Positions 20,050-31,539 of a stretch of 64,000 nt of DNA are shown one piece after another. Each line of letters opens with the position of its first letter. Position 1 is the stretch's first letter. The stretch lies in assembly GCF_947507565.1 (NCBI RefSeq), contig NC_089180.1:3410001-3474000 (forward strand), given 5' to 3'. The notes beneath the pieces are model-generated. The model made no database searches, had not been told where the DNA came from, and saw only the letters and a list, made by a program, of their open reading frames with translations. The DNA comes from Oscarella lobularis (taxonomy: Eukaryota > Porifera > Homoscleromorpha > Homosclerophorida > Oscarellidae). A program made the translations under genes and the position numbers.

Positions 20050-20815
20050 ATATTCAATTGCTAATTTACGACGTGCTCTTTGATTTTTTCGCTTTGGAAT
20101 TGGTGTACCACCAGTAATATCGAAAAGTGGTTTTATTGGCCTTTTAGTGTTACCGCGCACGGGTTCGAGAGCAGCCGAAGCTTGTAAGCGAATTGTAATG
20201 AAATTGACGCACTGACGGATTGCTGTTTGCTCCTCCCTGTGACCGCTGCTTTCCAAAGTAAGCCTCTAGGGGATCTTGGCAAAATTTTTTACTGAGAATG
20301 AATTTTGCGCCGGGTATCTGAAGAAGGAACGAGAAAAGTTTTACAAACTACAGCACTGAAAAAAATGATGTGCTGAATATGCCTATGCACAAACTAAATT
20401 CAATGATATGCTAACCTGTCATCCGTTGCTCTTCGATCGTTTTTTTTGATAGCATCATCTTTTTTTTTTCAGCAGATAAAAACCCTTTCCGTTTGCGAAT
20501 ATCGTTCTCCCAGTCCGAAAGGTATCCCAAAAAGTCATTTTTTAATAACTAAGGATAAAGCTGCATTAAATCTTTTACATGTATTGTTACTTTTATATTT
20601 ACTTCAAATCTCGAATCCCTTTTGGAGGTGTACGGCTGCAAATCGGGCTTACGGCCACAAATCGAAGCCGAATGACATCTGACATTTATACAGTCGAAGA
20701 ATGTATCAAACATCTTAACAAACGTTGCCGTTTTTCTCGTATGTTCTCGATTAAAATAATTAAAAGCGGCTGGGACAGATGAGCTCAAGACAGGCAATCG
20801 TAACGCAATGTGCAT
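20050..20815 (-). pseudogene. P4: P-like transposase C-terminal exons
   Basis: On the minus strand, one exon (about 20800-20600) gives AAFNYFNREHTRKTATFVKM and FDTFFDCINVR, ending at a donor-like GTAAAT. A last exon (about 20240-20050) gives IRQCVNFITIRLQASAALEP and VRGNTKRPIKPL. These match the end of the P1 transposase. Everything upstream is missing, and no TIR was found, so P4 is a truncated relic. Confidence 0.65.
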
Positions 20816-21039
20816 GTAGGTAGAGCATTTTTGCTAGTAGGCATGCATACTTGAGCTGCAAGTCGCCCGAGGCGCAACAACCAACCCTGCAGGGGCAACA
20901 GGCGCCGTCGCCTTGGCCGCAGTCATAGGCCTGCGGAACGGCAGAAACGCGTTTGCTCGCTTTGCCTGGGTTTGCTTTATGGTATATCTCTCAACTACAC
21001 AGTACATATTCTAATAAACACACAGACAGGGGCACTAGG

Positions 21040-22243
21040 GGGTTTAGAGGGAATGGTGTGTGGTGAAGCACCTTACATCTACAGGGGAGGGGGAGGGGAG
21101 AACAGGGGAATGATGGGTGGGGATAATTAGTTCTACTTTATTAAAAATTATTCGTGAGTTTGCTCTTTGTAGGCAGACCGCTAGACGCTTGCTCCAGTAG
21201 TTGATGAATCCGTTGCGATCATTCATAAAGTCGACCGACGGGCGCCTCGCGATCTGGTGGAAGAGGCTAGCCGCCGTGGGACTCCACCGGCCAAAAACTT
21301 CGACGACGACGGGCTTGAAAAGATATCCCAAAGACGTGGCGACTTGCAGGTACTTTTCGTCCTTTGTCTTATCTCTGTGCGCCGCCGCGTATCCATTCTC
21401 CTGAGCGCTGCTCGTGACGACTGCTTCGCTAAGCGGGTGGATTACACTGATGTCAAGCAGAAGCTTCTTGCCGTTCTCGAAATTATATATTCCGATGTCC
21501 GGGCGTTTCTTGTCTTGGAACTCTCTTTCCTGTTCCAGCTCAACTCGGTAGTTAACCGACCTGAGCATCTGCTGCCACGTATGCTGCAAGCTATCGTGGC
21601 GCCGTATAGGACCGCCATCCTTCGGGCACGTCAGGAGGTGGTATCCATCTGCAACTGACTCTGCTCCGCAGTTGCACCGTCGGATTTGGCGCAGCAATGG
21701 AATGTCTGCCCCCAGTCGAAGAAGAGCCGCCGTCTGGAACTCGGCATTGGTAAACGACAAATCTTTCGACTGAGGGAGCGCATCCAGCCACGCTCCCGAG
21801 ATTGGTCCTCCGGCGCTTCGGAGTCTTGCCTGCGACGCCTTGTCAAGCGATTCTAGTAGTCGTCCAAGCTCCACTTCCTGGCAGGACAGATATTTTTGGA
21901 GCTTAAGGTGTTTTTCAGGAAGAGAAGCTAGAGATGGAAATTCCGCTGCGATTTTCGGCGAAGTCCAACTTAATGAGCGCAGCGCGTCGAAGACATATCC
22001 GTTGAAAAGGCTGTCCGAATTCCCAATCAGAACGTCCGGTAGAGACGACATCAGCTGTAACCGATTAGGTAGCAACTTCAAGGTCGCTGCCCATGACGCG
22101 ACGAATGCACAAGGCGAGACTGCTGCTGCGGACGATAAGCCAAAGCCTCCTTGTGCGATCTTGATGCGAACCTGTCGGACTTGAGACGGCGAGAGATTGC
22201 TAGTGTTGCTGCATGTCGCGAGTGGAGGCGCAGATTGCAGCAA
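21040..22243 (-). pseudogene. Non-LTR retrotransposon 3' part with restriction-like endonuclease
   Basis: A long minus frame starts inside the reverse-transcriptase C-terminal region (IAQGGFGLSSAAAVSPCAFV). It contains a CCHC-type knuckle (CNCGAESVADGYHLLTC) and a restriction-like endonuclease core, RPDIGIYNFENGKKLLLDIS (PD...D.K-like). It ends with a conserved tail (ARRPSVDFMNDRNGFINYWS). This layout matches CRE/NeSL/Hero-type elements, which cut target DNA with a C-terminal endonuclease. The catalytic RT is not recognisable upstream, so this is a 5'-truncated copy, as is usual for non-LTR elements. Confidence 0.65.
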
Positions 22244-23449
22244 AAGTCGTTATTGTGCTAGATCGGTGCGGTCTCTCGGCGGGGGTGCATCGTTTTTGGC
22301 TGGCGTTAAAAGCGTTAGAGGTAGCAAACGCAACGACTCCGCGCTCGGAGGTGTGGGCGGCATCTTGGTCATCGCTGTTGAGGCCTGAGGCGTAGGCCGC
22401 TGCGCTGCATCACCATCCCGACCAGCGTTTCACAGCGTGGCTAAGACGCGGACTAACAAAGAGTTTCAGTATTCGCGATGGCGGTCCAGCCGTCTCGCGA
22501 GCCCGAACCGGGCGCAATCTTCCGTCGGCGCTCAAACATCCAGCTGTCGTAGATGACAACCTAGCGAAGGAGGTTGCGGCAGGCCGATTAGTGAGCCCGG
22601 TAGGCATTAGTAAATTTTGTTACGTATAGAGCTGGTGAACCAAGCGAGGCATTTCATTATTTAGTGACGAACTGCCCGCCAAAATTTTGATGGGCACCAT
22701 TGTGTCGAATATTCACCGTTGCATCGATCTGTTGCAAAGTACCGCTTTGCTGCTACTGTACAAGAGAAAGTTCTTGGATATCAAACACGCCATGTAATTC
22801 GTTACGAGGCTCTTCTTCATAATACGTGATTTTAATTAAGCGCAATCGTTTTGAGCATTTACTTGAAAATGGCTTTAACAATTCAATGCGAAAAATGCTT
22901 GAAGTTTCCCAGAGCACTACTCGTCGTTGTTCAGGCTGTTACAGTATGTCAGTTCGCCAATCTTACGCCAACCTGGCAAACTCTGACATTAACGAAGAAC
23001 GAACGCAGCGACAAATTTCTTTCGGTTTTATATCGAAACTGCGGCAAAAAGACGCGGAGGCTTCGAAGTTAGTCGCGTTGTCGCCGATAAACGGCAAGCG
23101 ATGTTGCGCGATCATATGGCGGGAATAAAAGAAGGAAAATTACTGCAGGAGCTCACATTCAGAAATATAGAAACGACGTTGTGAAAAGATTTTACGGGAC
23201 TTTGAGAAACTGAGTTTAATGCCCTTTCCGAATATTTCTATTTTTAGATCCTTAAAATACTTAAATGCTATTTTCAGTTTCTATAAGCGATGTCACGACA
23301 GCATCCAATTTTGTATAAGGGCTCGCTGACGTTAATCGCGTTTAACTTAGGAACATCCCGTTTCAAGTGAAACGGTTAATTTTAGATAATAAAGGATCTC
23401 CTCTTTCTCCTCCTCCTTATATTGTTTTTGTTCACCGTGACAGAGGATC
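22244..23449. other. No confident gene
   Basis: The first 350 bp may be decayed RT sequence of the adjacent non-LTR element. A plus-strand frame at 22851-23072 (Cys pair CEKCLKFPR) could be a zinc-finger remnant. Neither can be assigned. Confidence 0.35.
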
Positions 23450-23749
23450 TGTCAGTGGAAAAATGACCCCCCAAAAAAGAGGTCCGGGGGGGTCATTTTT
23501 CTACTCTGGAAAAGGAGTCCGCTGTCATAACGAATGACCCGCAGGTAACGTACGCCCGCTGGCTACCTCCGCCGGCTACGCCCGCCGATCAGTTGTTTCT
23601 TTTCGGCATCGAGAGACGTCGAACGTTGCTTTGTCATCCAAGACTTGAAGTAGCAGGCGCAGCATTAGATGGAGTCGGCTGAGTGGGAGTTAGGCGTGAG
23701 CGCACGCGCATGCACTACCGTTGACCGCGTGCCCTCCCTCTCGAGTAGA

Positions 23750-25363
23750 CATGGCTAGCGAACAAAACAGCAGCGACAACAGCGACTGCGATGGTACTAA
23801 ACAGCCGTACACTATATATATCAGGATTAGCTAAGTCCATTTCTGCAAACCGTCTTCAGAAACCCCATCTGCTTTCGACTACTTGTCAGCAACTTTTTTG
23901 TACTTGACGGAGGGTAAATACCCTTCTGAAACAACGAAAGATCAAAAGCGACAGGTACGACGGAAAGCACATAATTATGTTGTGGAAGAGGGAGTGATGT
24001 ATCAGCTGAAGAAAAAAAAAGGAAGGGTATGTCGGTGTTTACTCTGTACTCATGCACATTTACTGCTTTGTTAGCAAGTGAAGCTTAGGTACATCCACTC
24101 TCTTGAAGAGAGAAACAAAATCGTGAAAGGCTGCCACGCGAATTTGCTCGCTGGTCATTTTGGCGTAGCCAAAACCGTGGCCAGAATCACTGATCGTCAC
24201 ATTTGGAGTGGAATCGTTGCAGATGTGAAATCGTTTGTAAGAAGAATTATGTATTTTACAGCTTTCCGGAACTTTCCCACAGGTACGGTCGTGCGACACA
24301 TGCCAGCGCGGTAACAAGGTACCTATCACTGGCGTACCGGAAATGCACCCTGTTCCTGTAACTTTGCCGTGGAAGAAAATTGGCATCGATCTCATTACGA
24401 TGCCTCGATCGTCTTCGGACGGATGGTGCTACATTTTGAGTATTGCGATTACTTTACGAAGTATGCCGTTGCCGTTTCCTTGAAGGACAAGAAAGCTATC
24501 AGCGTTGCTGAAGAACTTTACAAGGCAGGACTGTCATCACATACACTTGCCCGTTGTCAAGGTTTCTTTAGATTTTTATGTCATATGGGGTTCCAGACGA
24601 AATTGTCTCTGATAACGGAACAGAATTTAAGAACGAAGTTCTAAACAAGATTTGCGATTCCATGGACATAAAAAGAATTTTCACTACCCCTTATCACCCA
24701 CAGGTTCTTATTTTATAAAATAAATTATTAGCAATTGATGTAATATTAGGGAAACGGGTTAGTTAAAAGACTAAATCAAACGCTAGAAACGACCCTAATG
24801 AAACTGGCTGAAGGTCACACGACGTCATGGAGTGCATATCTGTCTTCGGCAGTGTACGCTTACAACACATCTGAGCAGTCGTCAACAAAGAACACCCCGT
24901 TTGAATTGATGTTTGGGCGTGCTGCAAAACTACCATATGATTTCGGGATAAGCAATACGCTCTCCGACGACGACGAGAACAATGACGACGCTGATGACTC
25001 AGAAGTACTTGACTATTTACGACGAAAGCGGGCAGAGGACATTACCGACGCGAAGAAAAATATCGATGATGCTCAGCGTCGTCAAAAGATTCAATACGAC
25101 AAAAAGCACGCCAAGACCACCTCTTTTGAACCGGGAGACGAAGTGCTAGGGAAGGACATTCTGCGAAAACGAAGGGCGGGCGGCAAACTAGACTTTAGGT
25201 TTAAAGGGCCGTACGTTGTACAGAAGGACATGGGGAAAAAGGTGTTCTTGCTACGTCGGGGCGCTGAGGAAAGGCGTGTTAAAAGCTATAACATGAAGCT
25301 CTACGTGAGACGAGATAATGACGTGAGTTGGTGGTCACATCCTAAAACACATTTAAGTGGGTG
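23750..25363 (+). pseudogene. Ginger integrase part, introns, catalytic Glu replaced
   Basis: ATG at 23750. Order: YLTEGKYPSETTKDQKRQVR; the H2C2 zinc domain (HANLLAGHFGVAKTVARI; RSCDTCQRG after an intron ending at 24282); the first Asp in WKKIGIDLI; DYFTKYAVAVSLKD; the second Asp in EIVSDNGTEF; and TPYHPQ. Then an intron (about 24704-24749) and NGLVKRLNQTLETT, where the catalytic Glu (usually NG.VER) is Lys. The C-terminal half has ELMFGRAAKLPYDF, an acidic linker, and a GPY/F-like strand (FKGPYVVQKDMG). A 1-bp slip near 24440 and shifts around 24530-24600 break the frame. Gypsy-derived integrases of this type move DNA by DDE strand transfer; this copy should be inactive. Confidence 0.75.
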
Positions 25364-25519
25364 ACTGACTTTCTGTATGCAGACGGCGTCATCAACGGAT
25401 ACTGAATCAACTCTTTCGGAAAATGAACGCTCCCACGAAATTGCCTCAGGCAAGATGTTTCACAACGCTTCAATGTTACCAATAGCTTAATACATTATAC
25501 TTTTTAGTCGCTTTGCAAG

Positions 25520-26507
25520 TTAGAGAAACACCTTTGCAAGTTAAAGAAACACCTCCTAAAGAAACACCACCTACTGCCGTGGACGCTGTCGCATGCAACT
25601 GACGTCGCATTTGCTCTAAGAAATCAAATTGCGCGTGCAGGATCGCCAAGAAGGAATGCGGGGAATTCTGTCATCCTAATGTACATCCTGTGGCAACCAA
25701 CCTACGAACGATATTCCTATAGTGGTGCTAAGCGACAACGAATGCGGAGAAGTCGCAATTCCAAGCGCTAAGGAAGTCATGCATAAAGCTGTGTTTGGAT
25801 ATGCTCTAAAGGACAGCGATGTGGACGTTCCGAGTGGAACGTGGCTTGGTTGTGACACCATCACTGCTTTTCAGCGTCTACTACAAAACTGCCATCCTTA
25901 CATTGATGGCTTGCAAGATGTCTTGTTAAGCCAAACAAATGGCTTTGACATCATTCACTCTCAATTCAAGTACTACAGGTTGCCACTGGGTCACTACAGT
26001 ATATGCAATATAAATTCCTCCGACGGTGTCATCAATTGGTATGACAGTTTACATTGCAACCCTGGAGAAAAGGCACAGGAAACAATTGCTAGCATCATCC
26101 ACAGCGCTAGAAATGAAATAGTCATCAATGTCATGAACGTGCAGAGACAGCAAAACGGAAGTGACTGCGGGGTTTTTGCATTAGCTTTTGCAACTACTCT
26201 GTGTGAGGGGAGTGATCCAACGGAGATGGCGTACGACCACAGCAAAATGCGCAGTCATATGGCATCTTGTTTTGATGCCTTGGAGCCGCAACCATTTCCT
26301 GTTGTTAAACAGACGACTAGAAGAAAAACAGTCCTGAAAAGCGTGGCATATAAAATCTATTGTCAATGTCGACTGCCTGCAAAGGGTAAAATGATTTGCT
26401 GCTTGAAATGCAAAAAATGGTTTCACTGCGCTTGCGTCATGGTGAAGAAAGAGGAAGCGGAAAAAATGCGATGGAGTTGCGCTGACTGTTGCTTAGGTTA
26501 TCAGTAA
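25520..26507 (+). pseudogene. Ginger C-terminal part: CXC-like, Ulp1-like protease and PHD finger
   Basis: A Thr/Pro repeat region (ETPLQVKETPPKETPPT) leads to a Cys-rich block (CSKKSNCACRIAKKECGEFC), a CXC/tesmin-like motif, and then a 1-bp shift near 25700. The open frame 25722-26507 has WLGCDTITAF, LPLGHYSI (His), INWYDSL (Asp) and QNGSDCGVFALAF (nucleophile Cys). This is the His-Asp-Cys arrangement of Ulp1/C48 peptidases. It ends with a PHD finger, IYCQCRLPAKGKMICCLKC, KWFHCAC and CADCC. Ulp1-type and PHD modules are known cargo of Ginger elements. The CXC module in the same chain is less familiar to me. Here the protease and PHD residues look intact. Confidence 0.75.
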
Positions 26508-26847
26508 GACTGTGTTGAGTAGGACAAACATTCGTTGTTGTTGGTACTGATTCCCGTTTTGCTCGTTCTTTGGTTTCTCTAATTAAACACATATTCGGCG
26601 ATAAGAAACGTTCCTGAAAACATGGACAATAACACAAAAATTCGTGCAAAAAAGTGGTCTAAGAATACCACTCAGCTTAATCAAAAGCCCTATTAAGTTT
26701 GATAAGGGCCATAGAAAAGGGACACCGTTTGGGAGGAGGGGGAGGTCATTTTTCCATGGAAAAGTGACCCCTCCCGGGTCATTTTTCCATGGAAAACTCA
26801 CCCGGGGGGTCACTCGTTTAGGGGGGTCAAAATTTTCATGACAGATC

Positions 26848-27409
26848 AAACAAAGTCTGTTTTAACAATACTAATAAAAATTCAGCTAGTGAAAAATTTA
26901 TAAAATTTGGGGCAGCTAACAATAATTGTTATATAATCTCCATTTTTTTCTTAGGCTTTGACAAGATGTTTAATTAAAAACTTTACAGATAAAAATAGTC
27001 TATCTTTTGTTTAACCTAACGCGCTCACTTACTAGTAGTACTGCCAAGCGAATCTACGAATCGATAGGAAGGACCACGCCTACCTAACGACATTTCTCGT
27101 CGTAAACAAAGAGGTGACGCCCCTTCTCAGCTGTGACACATTTCAAGCTCTAGGGCATGTGAAGATCAATTTCAGAAGAGATTGGCCTTTTCGTTAGGCC
27201 CTTTCGCTGCGTTAGTGCTTTATTTCATAGTCAAATTAACATTGCGATAGTCAGTTTTTCATCGCCAATCCAGGTATTTAATAGGATCTCACACGCCGAC
27301 GCAGCATGTGCCTTGCATAAACGAATCACTATGCTTATTGAAGTGTACCGGACTTCTGTGTGTTGTCGATTGATCGTCTATGTGTAATTCCCCGCAAAAG
27401 GACAGCGCG
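26848..27409. other. No gene seen
   Basis: AT-rich non-coding stretch between the Ginger element and the gypsy pol remnant. Confidence 0.4.
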
Positions 27410-29159
27410 CTATGGCAACATTCTCAACGTTAGAGACGGGACATTCGATTACGTTCTAACTCGATGCGAGATCTACGCGCAACATACTTCCGTTCAAATA
27501 CTACGTTGCCGCGACGAATGATCCAACAGGCAAAAAGCTTTCATCGAAAAAAGTACTGCTTGTAATGCATAACAAAGCCAAGGAGATTCCACGAGGAGCA
27601 GCATCGCTAATCATTACGAGAAAAAACGAAGCCTATCGACTTTGGTTTATAGTCGTTCCGGACGTCGTGACATCACTGCTCAGAAAGTCGACTTGCGTGC
27701 CATGACATGAACTTGATCAAAATTAAGAATAGCAACAATAATCTAGCAGTTGGCGATGTTGAAGAAATGGATAAGCCGACATCGAAATTGAAAATTTCAG
27801 CCGCACAAGACAAGATAGCACGAGACCCAGTCTTTAAAGCCCTTCTTGGATGTTTTTGGAGGACTAAGAGCTATTCCGGGCGAATATAAAATCAGCATCA
27901 GCGAAGATGCAGTCCCGCAAATGATACCACCGCGAAAAATCCCTACGCCAAGCAAGAAGCCGTGAAACAAGAGCTTGACCGAATGCAAGCACTGAACGTC
28001 GTCACACCAGTGACCAAACCTACCGATTAGGTGAACTCAATGGTAGTGTTTGACAAACCGTCCCGAAAAGTGCGAATTTTTGTGGACCCGCCACATTTGA
28101 ATTAAGTTATAAAGAGGTCGCACTATTCCTTGCCAACATTCGACGATACCTCGTCTCTATTGCACCGCGCAAAAGTTTTTTCAATTTAATTAATTAAGAC
28201 GCAAAAACTGGATTCTGGCATGTTCTTCCGGCTGAGGAATTGAATTTATTGACGACGTTTAACACGCCATCAGAAAGATATCAATGGTTGCGTATGACAT
28301 TCGGTATTGCCTCTGCATGCACCAGAGGAATGGCAACGTCGAATGCACGAAATTATTGAAGGATTACGTGGAGTAGAAGTTATTGCAGATGACTTTCTTA
28401 TCATCCAATATGGGGACACCCGGGAGGACGCGATAAGGGACCATGACGCAAACCTCACGAAATTCTTACAACGAACTCGGGAGAAGGGACAAAAACTCAA
28501 CCCGGAGAAGACCAAACTTCGACGTACTGAGGCCATTTTCGTTGGCCACGAGTGGGCAAACAGGGGAGTCGCACCAGATCCAAGGAAGATCGAAGCGATC
28601 ATAAAAATGCCGACGCCTGCGTCGAATATTGGGAATGGTGAATTATTTGGCAAAGTTCTTGCCTCGACTCTCAGACGTAAGTGCTCCACTACGCCAACTC
28701 GAAAAGAAAGGAACCGACTGGAAGTGGACAAGAGATCACGGTAAAGCCTGGACAGAGATCCAGACACTAGTCGCAACCGTATAAACTCTAGCGTATTTTG
28801 ATCTGGCAAACGAAATTACAATCCCGTGCGATGCTTCACAAAATGGGCTTGGTGTTGCCATGATGCAGGAGGGAAGCCCGGTCCATTACGCTTCGAAAGC
28901 ACTTACAGCTGCGGAAAGAAACTACGCTCAGATCGAAAAAGAGCAACTCGCAATAGTCTTTGCGTGCGACCGACTTGACCAAAACCTGTACGGGAGAAGG
29001 AGCATCGTTGTAGAATCAGATCACAAGCCGCTTTCAACCATTATTCGGAAACCGATTTTCACAGCTCCAACGCGACTTCGCAGAATTATATATCAACTAG
29101 CGATTTTTTTCACGATCTGCAAATGTAAACTGAATGACACACTCGTAAGAAGGACGTAG
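27410..29159 (+). pseudogene. Ty3/gypsy pol remnant: protease, reverse transcriptase, RNase H
   Basis: Frames in order: protease tail (AYRLWFIVVPDVVTSLL); RT entry (AIPGEYKISISEDAVPQMIP; QELDRMQALNVVTPVTKPTD); VNSMVVFDKPSRKVRIFVDP; WLRMTFGIASA; EWQRRMHEIIEGLRGVEVIA followed by DDF (the YxDD-equivalent IADD); and FVGHEWANRGVAPDP. RNase H follows with ITIPCDASQNGLG, VHYASKALTAAERNYAQIEK and VESDHKPLSTIIRKPI. At least three stops or shifts (27890, 28030, 28320, 28740) break it. The integrase and LTRs are not present. Confidence 0.75.
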
Positions 29160-29339
29160 GATTTAATGCACCAGAAATACGGGCATTTCTTTCAGTTTAC
29201 ATTTTCAGAAATAACATATCTGTTGTCGCGACGATCCTCAGTGTTGCTTGCTATTTTTGTGACATTGTCACGCCATGAGCCTTAATTAATCATCTCGACT
29301 GGTGTGTCACACCAGTTTTCCTCAAACGAGCAGATTATT

Positions 29340-29954
29340 GTCCCAAACATCAGGCTGAAACCTCGTGACAGAGGGTGGGGTGAGATTATAGCAGCATCAG
29401 ATCACCGGCGAGTATACAAGAATCCGTAGACTTGCCGGTGATTGGCTGGAAGGCCGTAATTGCGTTATTGCGTTAGATCGCGAGCGTCGCGCCGTAATTG
29501 CGTTAAGATCGTGGGCGAGCGTTTCCATCACGACGGTCAGCCGAAAATCTGTGTCGAACGGCCCGAACAGTCTTTGGCCTTAACAAACGCATCGCGCCGC
29601 GATGCGTGTGGACATTTCGGTCGACGAACGGCGGTTCACCGACTCCCGTCGCCCAGCGAGCGTTCCTCGCTGAGAACGGGACTTGGCGAAGTCCGTTGTC
29701 GAGCGTTTGGTAAGGCCAAAGACTGTTCGGGCCGTTCGACACCGATTTCCGGCTGACCGTCGTGATGGAAACGCTTGACCGCGATCTTAACGCAATTACG
29801 GCGCGACGCTCGCGATCACAACGCAATAACGCAATTACGGCCTTCCAGCCAATCACCGGCGAGTCTATGAATTCTCGTATACTGGCCGGTGATTGGATGC
29901 TGCTAAAATCCTACCCCACCCTCTGTCACGAGGTTCCAGCCTGATGTTTGGGAC
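29340..29954. mobile_element. 615-bp foldback element with arms of about 260 bp
   Basis: The left arm starts GTCCCAAACATCAGGCTG. The right arm ends with its complement, CAGCCTGATGTTTGGGAC. Arms share long blocks, including GGCTGGAAGGCCGTAATTGC, GTTTCCATCACGACGGTCAG and CGAACGGCCCGAACAGTCTT, with a loop of about 90 bp around 29600-29700. No direct target repeat is visible at the outermost bases. No coding capacity. The DIRS-like and P-like elements nearby do not share these ends. Confidence 0.75.
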
Positions 29955-30179
29955 CGTGCGTAGCGCGCGCTGGACCAAACACAGGCTGGACCCTCGAGCC
30001 TAATCTTCAGCTGGAGTAGGTTCCGGTCTTGTCACTGCTGGTTTCTCTGAACATTTTCCCTTACAATCAGCACCTTCACTGCCATTGTCACTTGGCCCTG
30101 CGCCGCAGCAGCTCAGCATTGTCGAGAAACAGCTCGGCAAGATAGACGTACTCGCGTGCGGTAATTTTCTCAGCGATGC

Positions 30180-30376
30180 GCCCTGGGACTACGCCCAGGG
30201 AGTATCCCAGCAAAATAGGCGGCGTCGTCCGGCGTGGTTTTTATCAGCGCCTCGAACCACGCCGTTTTGTTCGCGAGCGGCTCTAGCTGCCCAAGAGGGT
30301 CAGCCGGCGGCGCGAAATGATCCACTTGCAGACCCTTAAGGAGACCCGGCGGCGGCTGGTTACCCAGTTGTGGCTG
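30180..30376 (-). other. Downstream half of a Gln-rich exon interrupted by P3
   Basis: The minus frame LGNQPPPGLLKGLQVDHFAP, PLGQLEPLANKTAWF and TPDDAAYFAGILPG is open and protein-like. If P3 and one target copy are removed, it joins in frame to the polyglutamine segment at 34889-34985. A possible donor (GGGC|GTAGTC) lies near 30185. The protein is not identified. Being split by a transposon, it is presumably disrupted on this allele. Confidence 0.5.
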
Positions 30377-30424
30377 CATAGATAAAGGAGAAGGAGGGAT
30401 AAAAAACTCCCCTATCACGTGACC
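30377..30424 (+). repeat. P3 left TIR
   Basis: 48 bp, matches 34841-34888 inverted with about three mismatches. The start codon of the accessory gene is 14 bp further in. Confidence 0.88.
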
Positions 30425-30438
30425 GTTTTCATGTCTCC

Positions 30439-31462
30439 ATGACTGATGCGCAAGTTATGGATCTTTTTCGGAGCTCTTTGGAGCAGGTTATTTCGGATAA
30501 GGTTGTCGATCGGGATGTTCCGCGGCTTGAACTTCTTCGTGAAGACACGAAGACATTGTTGCAGCGCATTTCGGAGGAATCCGTTGGAAAATCGGTCCAA
30601 GAGCTCCAAAGGCTCATCCTCGGATGCTTCAACAGCACCAAAAAGTTTCGATCAAGCGCAAAAAGGAGAGAAGATGCCATTTAGTCATTGGAAAGTCTCC
30701 GAATGACTCGACTTCATTCAATATGGATTGATATTTATTTAGCAGCCAAAGTACCGTTCCGAGACCGACTACTTTCGCCAGCAGTGAATCAAAAGATGTT
30801 TGATACCTGTTGCATTAGGCAGTGTGGACAGCCGGGCAACTACGAGATGTCGATCGAAGAAAGAGTGACGTTGACAGACAATGAGATGGAGGCTCTCCGC
30901 TATGCCGCAGGGTTTCTTCCTAGGAAGCTGCTAAAGAAGTATTCAGGCGTTCAATCGAAAAGAGCTGACTTCATTCTGCTCTTTTTTGATAGGCTTAGTC
31001 GTCGACATGGATGATATTGACACCGTACGTCATCGTCCGTCTATTGAACATGATCATGATTACGCTTTTTCAAGCTTCGACGATTACATCGCAAGATAGC
31101 TAGATATCATAACCACAGTCGGACTCTTTTGCGTCAGCAACGAGTGTTTTGAACTTTTTGTCACCATGGAAAACCTCGTCCGGAGTCTGCTACAAAAACG
31201 GATTGAGACTGCATTAGCGGACAGTAACATTGTTCAAGCCGTCATCTCGAACGAGCTGCTGCTGCAGCAGTGGACCTCGCTCTCAGCCTGCGTGGCCGAT
31301 GAAGAGAGTGCAATATATCTGCTAAAGGAAATGGTTCGACTATGGACAGCTATTAGAGGGTTTGCTTTAGCGTCGTCACTGATAGAGAAGTACAAGCGTT
31401 CTAGAAACAAGGGCACTAAGACGACAACAATTCTTCGAAAGTCACTTTGTACTTCTAATTGA
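30439..31462 (+). pseudogene. P3 accessory protein, broken copy
   Basis: The ATG at 30439 opens MTDAQVMDLFRSSLEQVISD and continues to a stop at 30682-30684. Conserved blocks resume: EMEALRYAAGFLPRKLLKKY (equivalent to ILRYMCGYIPFSLRKKF of P1), a broken segment around 31010-31165, and VRLWTAIRGFALASSLIEKY with a basic tail ending at 31462. Length and block order match the 325-aa P1 gene. At least three defects are present. It lies immediately inside the left TIR, as its P1 counterpart lies inside the right TIR. Confidence 0.7.
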
Positions 31463-31539
31463 CTGACATACTTGTATCTCCTAATAAAGCAACGATTTGT
31501 TGTTCTCCTTGTCTACTTTTTGTCGCTTAGGAACGGGAC

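Larger units (their letters stand above)
23450..26843 (+). mobile_element. Ginger-type DNA transposon, complete ends, 3394 bp
   Basis: The termini are inverted: TGTCAGTGGAAAAATGACCC at the left, and the reverse complement TGTCATGAAAATTTTGACCC at the right. The element is flanked by GATC at 23446-23449 and 26844-26847, the 4-bp duplication expected for Ginger elements, which also start with TGT. Subterminal GGTCATTTTTCCATGG-like inverted repeats lie at both ends (23460-23510, 26745-26810). The single gene combines a gypsy-like integrase with CXC, Ulp1-type and PHD parts. Confidence 0.8.

Noticed and set aside
29500..29860. Open frames inside the 615-bp foldback element
   Set aside because: Arise symmetrically from the inverted arms and lack conserved motifs.
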